Positions 5,912 through 10,154 of a stretch of 10,154 bases of DNA are shown piece after piece. Source of the stretch: Candidatus Magasanikbacteria bacterium RIFCSPHIGHO2_02_FULL_47_14 (GTDB lineage Bacteria > Patescibacteriota > Patescibacteriia > Magasanikbacterales > UBA922). The number at the start of each line of letters is the position of its first letter. The first letter of the stretch is position 1. The notes beneath the pieces were generated by a model that did not search any database, was not told the origin of the DNA, and saw only the letters and a list, made by a program, of their open reading frames with translations. The stretch spans positions 1 through 10,154 of the forward strand of contig MFQB01000009.1 in NCBI GenBank assembly GCA_001784275.1, read 5' to 3'. Both the position numbers and the translations under genes were made by a program.

Positions 5912-6898
5912 ATGAGAAATTGGAAGCGGTACGGTAGTTTTTTTATAGTTGCAATCTGCACTGTTTTTTATTTTTTTCCATATCCGGCCAATGCTGACCA
6001 GACAACAATGAGCGTGACAATTCTGAACGGTGTACCCGGCCCGAATACCTTAGGCACAGGAATCGGTGGGAGTGCGGACCGTACTCAGCCAACGATTGTA
6101 TCGTTAATATTTGCTGATATTACAACCAGCAGCGTTCGGGTTGTGTGGGAAACAAGTGAACCGACGATGGGTGTATTTCGATACGGTCGGACACCGCTGT
6201 ATGAGGCTACAGCAGTGTGGGGTGAAGGGTACACCTCCAGCCATGTTATTTTGACGACCCAGCTTGATCCGTCTGCAGAGTACTTTGTCCAGATTACTGC
6301 TTTGGACCGTGCAGGAAACTTCGATGTAAAAGAAGGGTCTTTTGTTTTGGGCCCGCCGATTGTTTTGGAAAATATAGATATGATACCCGCCACATCGACT
6401 GTGGACGAGATCTCGGAAGACAATAAACAGACAGACACTGTCGAAGGCCAGCCGGAGAGTCCGGTACCGCCGCAGGAGAGTATTGATATACCAGATTTAC
6501 GAACGCCGATGCCAGATGTTCAAGAACCGGATGCCCAAGAAATTGGAGGCGGAGACTTGCCGAGAGAACCAGGATCTCCGGAGTCAAGACCAGATACAAC
6601 CTCATATACATCAGCCCCTCCTTTTGTATATGTCGAAGAGTTTGATCAGGTTTTTGGTGTAGAGAGTGTTGAAGAGATTCCAAAGGAACGCCTGGTCACT
6701 CCTGAGCCGGTAACTCCTGAGCCGCTGACATCGGTTGTGAGCAGTTCTTCGGTCGTTGTTTTTTCACGAGGTCTTTCTCAAGCCCTTGCACTGGCTGAGA
6801 GACAGGTCGTTCACTTTTTTCAGTCGCTCGTGTTAAGCGTTATGCCTGGATCTTTGACCAGGATTGTTGTATCATTCATTTTCCGGCTTTTATTTTAG
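5912..6898 (+). CDS. Secreted FN3-domain protein with Pro/Glu-rich linker
   Basis: The 328-residue product has a signal peptide (MRNWKRYGSFFIVAICTVFY...) with a likely cleavage after ANA (residue 28). One fibronectin type III domain spans about 58-147: it has the pattern 'SSVRVVWETSEPTMGVFRYG', then LDPSAEYFVQITALDRAGN, typical of FN3 modules in bacterial surface proteins. A long low-complexity linker rich in Pro, Glu and Asp follows (about 148-275), with a short tandem VTPEP repeat at 262-271. The end (about 279-328) is hydrophobic, with an amphipathic stretch and the last residues IVVSFIFRLLF, and probably attaches the protein to the membrane. The likely role is adhesion or structure at the cell surface, as inferred from the architecture. 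It lies 12 nt after the unknown gene and 9 nt before the methyltransferase gene. Confidence 0.82.
   Translation: MRNWKRYGSFFIVAICTVFYFFPYPANADQTTMSVTILNGVPGPNTLGTGIGGSADRTQPTIVSLIFADITTSSVRVVWETSEPTMGVFRYGRTPLYEATAVWGEGYTSSHVILTTQLDPSAEYFVQITALDRAGNFDVKEGSFVLGPPIVLENIDMIPATSTVDEISEDNKQTDTVEGQPESPVPPQESIDIPDLRTPMPDVQEPDAQEIGGGDLPREPGSPESRPDTTSYTSAPPFVYVEEFDQVFGVESVEEIPKERLVTPEPVTPEPLTSVVSSSSVVVFSRGLSQALALAERQVVHFFQSLVLSVMPGSLTRIVVSFIFRLLF
6695..6724 (+). repeat. Two tandem 15-base units coding VTPEP
   Basis: Units at 6695-6709 and 6710-6724 differ in a single base (GTC versus GTA) and encode Val-Thr-Pro-Glu-Pro twice, within the linker of the FN3 protein. Such units can expand or shrink by slippage and change linker length. 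Confidence 0.85.
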
Positions 6899-6907
6899 AT
6901 TACTGGT

Positions 6908-7900
6908 ATGGGTCGAAAGAAACAAAAGAAGAAAAATTTGCCAAAAGGACTGCCGGAAACATTTGTTGAACGGCTCTCCGGCATTGTCGGTACATCACAG
7001 TGTCAACAGGTCTTAAAAACATTTATTGATCGTCCCACAACGTTTCGCGTGAACACACTGAAAGCGACAAAGGCAGAGGTTATGGAGGCCCTTGCAGATC
7101 GGGGTTTTAAGACAAAAAATGTTTCGTGGTATGGCTTTGCCTTTATCTTACAGCCCAACAAAACCAAACGAGAGTTGACCGAGTTGGATTTATATACAAG
7201 TGGCAAGATTTATATTCAAAGTTTGGCAAGCATGGTTCCACCGCTTGCCATTGGTGCACAACCGGGGGAGCAAATTTTGGACTTAACCGCAGCTCCCGGG
7301 AGCAAGACCTCTCAGATTGCTGCCGCGATGCGCAGACAGGGGGAGTTAGTAGCAAATGAGCTGAACAAAGTACGATTTTTTCGTCTCAAAGCCAATATGG
7401 ATACTTTAGGAGTGAGCGACGAGGCAGAAGGCTGGAATTTCATCATGAGAATGGAAGATGGATCCGCGTTGTGCCGGCAGTATTCTGAATATTTTGACCG
7501 GATTTTGGTGGATGCACCCTGCAGCGGTGAGGCTCGATTTATCGAAGGAGTGCCAAAGACGTATGGGTACTGGAATGAAAAGAAAATAAAACGTCTGGCC
7601 TTCCGACAGCACAAACTTTTGCTGGCTGCCTGGAGTGCGTTAAAACCAGGGGGTGTACTCGTCTATTCGACCTGTACCATGGCCCCGGAAGAGAACGAAG
7701 CAAGGATAGACAAGTTGGTTGAACGTCTTGGGAGTGAAGTAGCGGTAGAGAAAATCGATATGCCTGGTTTGAAAACCTACCCGCCGCTGACCTCGTGGAA
7801 AGGGCGCGAATACTCGAAAGAAGTAAAGCAAACACTTCGTGTGCTCCCGACAGAAGAAATTGAAGGTTTTTTTGTGGCTCGGCTGCGAAAAAACGTCTAA
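6908..7900 (+). CDS. NOL1/NOP2/Sun family RNA cytosine-C5 methyltransferase
   Basis: The 330-residue protein has all key motifs of SAM-dependent RNA m5C methyltransferases. The SAM-binding motif I is DLTAAPGSKT (residues 125-134). Motif IV is DAPCSG with Cys205, the residue that releases the product, and motif VI is YSTCTMAPEENE with Cys256, the nucleophile that attacks C6 of cytosine. The N-terminal part (about 15-110) has the usual RFF-like region with TFRVNTLKA. Length is short compared with RsmB (about 430), which carries an extra NusB-like domain that is missing here; this layout is closer to the core RsmF or archaeal/NSUN6-like enzymes. Whether rRNA or tRNA is the target cannot be told. 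The first residues are very basic (GRKKQKKKN), suiting RNA contact. It is the last gene of the asnS operon, followed at once by a hairpin. Confidence 0.92.
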   Translation: MGRKKQKKKNLPKGLPETFVERLSGIVGTSQCQQVLKTFIDRPTTFRVNTLKATKAEVMEALADRGFKTKNVSWYGFAFILQPNKTKRELTELDLYTSGKIYIQSLASMVPPLAIGAQPGEQILDLTAAPGSKTSQIAAAMRRQGELVANELNKVRFFRLKANMDTLGVSDEAEGWNFIMRMEDGSALCRQYSEYFDRILVDAPCSGEARFIEGVPKTYGYWNEKKIKRLAFRQHKLLLAAWSALKPGGVLVYSTCTMAPEENEARIDKLVERLGSEVAVEKIDMPGLKTYPPLTSWKGREYSKEVKQTLRVLPTEEIEGFFVARLRKNV

Positions 7901-7928
7901 AAATACAAGGATTTTTTTCTTGTATTTT
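7900..7928 (+). terminator. AT-rich hairpin ending the asnS operon
   Basis: AAAATACAAG (7900-7909) and CTTGTATTTT (7919-7928) are perfect 10-base reverse complements around a 9-nt loop of mostly T. The stem starts at the last base of the methyltransferase stop codon. With only three GC pairs and a short T run it may be a weak terminator. Its right arm contains the -35 of the next promoter. Confidence 0.65.
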
Positions 7929-7948
7929 CTTGGGAAATTTGCTACCCT
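7920..7948 (+). promoter_or_regulatory. Promoter of the SIMPL-aspS operon (TTGTAT-17-TACCCT, extended -10)
   Basis: TTGTAT (7920-7925) and TACCCT (7943-7948) are separated by exactly 17 bp, with TG at 7940-7941. Transcription should start near 7955, giving a leader of about 54 nt. The design is the same as at the csp and asnS promoters. Confidence 0.75.
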
Positions 7949-7970
7949 ATAGTATAGATGTACTACTTAG

Positions 7971-7993
7971 CCTGTGGATAACATTCACAGGAG
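7971..7993 (+). promoter_or_regulatory. Leader hairpin that covers an AGGAG site
   Basis: CCTGTG (7971-7976) pairs perfectly with CACAGG (7986-7991), extended by a G-T and an A-T pair to a 5-nt loop. AGGAG at 7989-7993 is the only SD-like motif seen before any start here; its first three bases lie in the stem. It is 15 nt from the ATG at 8009, too far for a standard SD site, so it may not be used. The same stretch contains TGTGGATAA, a perfect DnaA-box consensus on the minus strand. Confidence 0.45.
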
Positions 7994-8008
7994 TTTTATC
8001 TTGATTGT

Positions 8009-8776
8009 ATGGAGAACGAAGTACAGGGCAGGGGCAAATTGGCGCTTGTCGTTGTCGGTATGGTGCTGTTGACTGGCATCGTCGTTGTCGCGATCTTACG
8101 CGATGCGATTGTGAACCGCTCGAACTATCAGGTATCTGTCACAGGAACCGGTCGGATCAGTTATACACCGGATAAAGCAAAGGTTACGCTGGGAGTACAA
8201 ATTGACCGCGCAGAGACTGCAGAGGTTGCCTTGCAGCAGCTAACAGAACGTGTACAAAAAATTACTGAAGCCGTTGAGCAACTCGGTATTCCATCAGAAG
8301 ATATTCATACCTCGCAGTATTCCATTCAACCTCACTACGAATACACGTATGATAGTTTTAACAACAGCCAGTCTCGTGTTGTCGGATTTGATGCCAACCA
8401 ACAGCTGGTTGTGACGGTGAAGGACCTTACCAAGGAAAATCAGTCGGTGAGCAAGGTCATTCAAGGCGCTACCAAGGTTGGTTCAAATCAAATTTTGGGT
8501 ATTACCTTTGATGTATCGAATGTCGACGATTTAAAACACCAGGCTCGTGTAGCAGCATTGAAAGATGCAATGGAAAAGGCGAGTGCAACTGCCGGTTCTC
8601 TTGGTGTGCGTTTAGGAAAAATTTCCGGCTGGTGGGATAACGTCGTTCAGGCTCCAGGTCTTGATCCGTACGGCTACGGCTATGCAGAAGGAAAAGGGGG
8701 TGGAGCAGGGCTTGTTCCATCAGGAACAGATGAAGTTGTTGTCGAAGCGTCTGTCAGTTACGAAATTAAAAAATAA
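8009..8776 (+). CDS. SIMPL-domain (DUF541) membrane-anchored protein
   Basis: The 255-residue product has one N-terminal membrane helix (about 11-31, LALVVVGMVLLTGIVVVAIL) and an extracytoplasmic SIMPL domain (about 40-253). Family features are the opening strand VSVTGTGRISYTPDKAKVTLGV, the helix QLTERVQKITEAVEQLGIPSEDIHTSQYSIQP, the VVGFDANQQLVVTVKDL strand and the late segment ARVAALKDAMEKASATAGSLGVRLGKI. Known family members include BP26 of Brucella, which forms channel-like assemblies, and E. coli YggE, linked to oxidative stress; the molecular role is unsettled. A Gly/Tyr-rich loop (YGYGYAEGKGGGAG, 221-234) precedes the last strand. There is no other in-frame start near 8009. It is the first gene of an operon with aspS, 18 nt downstream. 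Confidence 0.9.
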   Translation: MENEVQGRGKLALVVVGMVLLTGIVVVAILRDAIVNRSNYQVSVTGTGRISYTPDKAKVTLGVQIDRAETAEVALQQLTERVQKITEAVEQLGIPSEDIHTSQYSIQPHYEYTYDSFNNSQSRVVGFDANQQLVVTVKDLTKENQSVSKVIQGATKVGSNQILGITFDVSNVDDLKHQARVAALKDAMEKASATAGSLGVRLGKISGWWDNVVQAPGLDPYGYGYAEGKGGGAGLVPSGTDEVVVEASVSYEIKK

Positions 8777-8794
8777 CTGTAATATTCTCACGTT

Positions 8795-10154
8795 ATGTAC
8801 CGAACACACACGTGCGGTGAGTTAGCTGTGTCTCATGTTGGACAACGAGTCATCTTGTCCGGATGGGTCCATAAACGACGGGACTTGGGCGGTCTTATCT
8901 TTGTTGACCTCCGTGATCGTTTTGGATTGACACAAGTTGTATTTCACCCGGATCGTGTGAAAAATTTTGCTGTAGTTGAGGGCCTGAAGTACGAATATGT
9001 GATTAAAATTTCCGGTGAGGTCGTGAGACGTGAAGAAAAGACCATCAATACAGAACTTGCTACCGGCGAGATCGAGGTGCAGGCTGCTGAAGTTGAGGTC
9101 TTGGGTGCAGCGAAACCGATGCCATTCGAAATCTTTGAAACTACCAAAGGTGCAGAGGACGAAGATTTGCGACTGAAATATCGATTTTTGGAGTTGCGTC
9201 GCGAGCGGTTAAAACAAAATATTATTTTTCGTGCCAAGATGATCTCACACATTCGGCAGTACATGGATGCGCGCAACTTTATTGATATTGCGACTCCGAT
9301 TTTGACCGTGAGCTCTCCTGAGGGCGCGAGAGATTTTTTGGTCCCAAGTCGACTGCATCCGGGTACATTCTACGCCTTGCCACAAGCGCCACAACAGTAT
9401 AAACAGCTGTTGATGGTTGCAGGGTTTGATCGATACTACCAGATTGCACCGTGTATGCGTGATGAAGATCCGCGTGCAGATCGCAGCCCCGGTGAGTTTT
9501 ATCAGTTGGATTGCGAAACCAGCTTCATGGAAAAGGAAGAGTTCTTTGATCTTATGGAACCAATGTTTATTGAACTCACAGAGCAGCTCACTAATAGGCG
9601 AGTCAAACAAAAGCCATTTCCTCGCATTCCATTTCGTGAGTGTATGGAAACGTATGGAGGTGACCGGCCTGACCTGCGTTTTGATTTGAAGTTTCAAGAT
9701 GTGAGCGTTTGGGGCAAAACATCCGGGTTTCAAATCTTCCAAACTGCTGACTTTGTAAGAGCGTTGGCAGTTCCCGGAGGCGCACGGTTTACTCGTAAAG
9801 AGATTGACGATGAGTTTACAGATGCTGTCAAGCGTGCCCACGGCAAAGGTTTGGCGTGGATGAAGTATGATCAGGGAAAGTTTGACGGAAGTATTGTCAA
9901 GTTTTTCAGTGAAGAAGCGCAGACTCAGCTCAAAGAGTTGCTTCACCCAGAAGAGGGAAGTATTATTTTCTTTGTCGCTGATAGCTGGGAAGTCAGTTGT
10001 AAGGCTTTGGGAGCGGTTCGTGACTTGGCAGGTGAGAAGCTGGGGCTGAAAGACCCGTCGGTCATTGCCTGGGCCTGGATTGTGGACTTTCCTATGTATG
10101 AGTGGAATGAAGAGTTCCAGAAGATCGATTTTGCACACAATCCATTTTCCATGC
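8795..10154 (+). CDS. aspS: Aspartyl-tRNA synthetase, bacterial type, 3' end outside window
   Basis: The frame from the ATG at 8795 has no stop before the window ends, giving 453 codons of an enzyme normally near 590 residues. It charges tRNA-Asp with aspartate. The N-terminal OB-fold shows GWVHKRRDLGGLIFVDLRDR (23-42). Catalytic motif 1 is in FIDIATPILTVSSPEGARDF (162-181), followed by FYALPQAPQQYKQLLM (192-207), and motif 2 is RDEDPRADRSPGEFYQLD (222-239). The GAD insertion fills about 290-420, and WIVDFPMYEWNEE and DFAHNPFSM are near the edge; motif 3 (GLDR type) lies beyond it. The SPGEFYQLD and HNPFSM wording resembles the alphaproteobacterial kind rather than the E. coli kind. Leu31 and Lys82 match tRNA-Asp-specific enzymes (see findings). 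It is cotranscribed with the SIMPL gene and has no SD site. Confidence 0.95.
   Translation, partial: MYRTHTCGELAVSHVGQRVILSGWVHKRRDLGGLIFVDLRDRFGLTQVVFHPDRVKNFAVVEGLKYEYVIKISGEVVRREEKTINTELATGEIEVQAAEVEVLGAAKPMPFEIFETTKGAEDEDLRLKYRFLELRRERLKQNIIFRAKMISHIRQYMDARNFIDIATPILTVSSPEGARDFLVPSRLHPGTFYALPQAPQQYKQLLMVAGFDRYYQIAPCMRDEDPRADRSPGEFYQLDCETSFMEKEEFFDLMEPMFIELTEQLTNRRVKQKPFPRIPFRECMETYGGDRPDLRFDLKFQDVSVWGKTSGFQIFQTADFVRALAVPGGARFTRKEIDDEFTDAVKRAHGKGLAWMKYDQGKFDGSIVKFFSEEAQTQLKELLHPEEGSIIFFVADSWEVSCKALGAVRDLAGEKLGLKDPSVIAWAWIVDFPMYEWNEEFQKIDFAHNPFSM

Noticed and set aside
6085..6683. Two minus-strand open frames of 117 and 129 codons
   Set aside because: Both are antisense to the FN3 gene and overlap each other, with no start context or recognisable domain.
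9245..10138. 297-codon open frame on the minus strand
   Set aside because: It is fully antisense to aspS, whose motifs are conserved throughout. The product has no recognisable domain.
1..10154. UGA read as glycine or tryptophan (alternative code known in some candidate phyla)
   Set aside because: TGA ends the surface-protein gene at 3377-3379 just as the next promoter begins, conserved Trp and Gly residues use normal codons, and no gene here has an internal TGA.
1..10154. CRISPR array, insertion sequence, phage or integron
   Set aside because: I saw no spaced direct repeats, no transposase or integrase motifs and no terminal inverted repeats; the only tandem repeat is the two-unit VTPEP stretch.

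Overview
The window looks like chromosomal DNA of a small-genome bacterium of the Candidate Phyla Radiation (Patescibacteria). This is an inference. It rests on short compact operons, a signal-peptide surface protein whose type (D-G-E-V-I start, 'YDPSP', one C-terminal membrane anchor) I associate with such genomes, an FN3 surface protein, a SIMPL protein, a single-domain response regulator, and the lack of recognisable Shine-Dalgarno sites at almost every start. The standard genetic code fits: TGA is used as a stop once and Trp is TGG. No mobile element, CRISPR array, rRNA or tRNA was found.

Layout. 1-296 is the 3' end of an ABC-F type ATPase gene. 416-619 is a CspA-like cold-shock protein with its own promoter, a structured leader of about 95 nt and a strong terminator. 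745-864 is an unlisted 39-codon, extremely charged small ORF between a TTGACA promoter and a perfect terminator hairpin. That terminator also serves the convergent minus-strand operon: histidine kinase (2810-1698), response regulator (1686-1309), DoxX-like membrane protein (1290-931). A divergent promoter pair at about 2829-2861 drives this operon leftwards and a membrane-anchored surface protein (2870-3379) rightwards. A second plus-strand operon runs asnS (3428-4720), an unknown acidic cytosolic protein (4736-5899), an FN3 surface protein (5912-6898) and a NOL1/NOP2/Sun RNA m5C methyltransferase (6908-7900), with gaps of 9-15 nt, and ends in an AT-rich hairpin. A third operon holds a SIMPL-domain protein (8009-8776) and aspS (8795 to beyond the window end).

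How the parts fit. Translation is the main theme: ABC-F, asparaginyl- and aspartyl-tRNA synthetases and an RNA cytosine methyltransferase, interleaved with envelope proteins and one sensory operon with no DNA-binding output.

The most interesting signal is not a gene. All twelve start codons that I assign have T at position -1, while only one has any purine-rich SD-like motif upstream, and that one is badly spaced. Six promoters also share a -10 of the form TANNCT, five of them with an extended TGn; the three clearest have exactly 17-bp spacers. Together these suggest a consistent local grammar of transcription and SD-independent translation starts.
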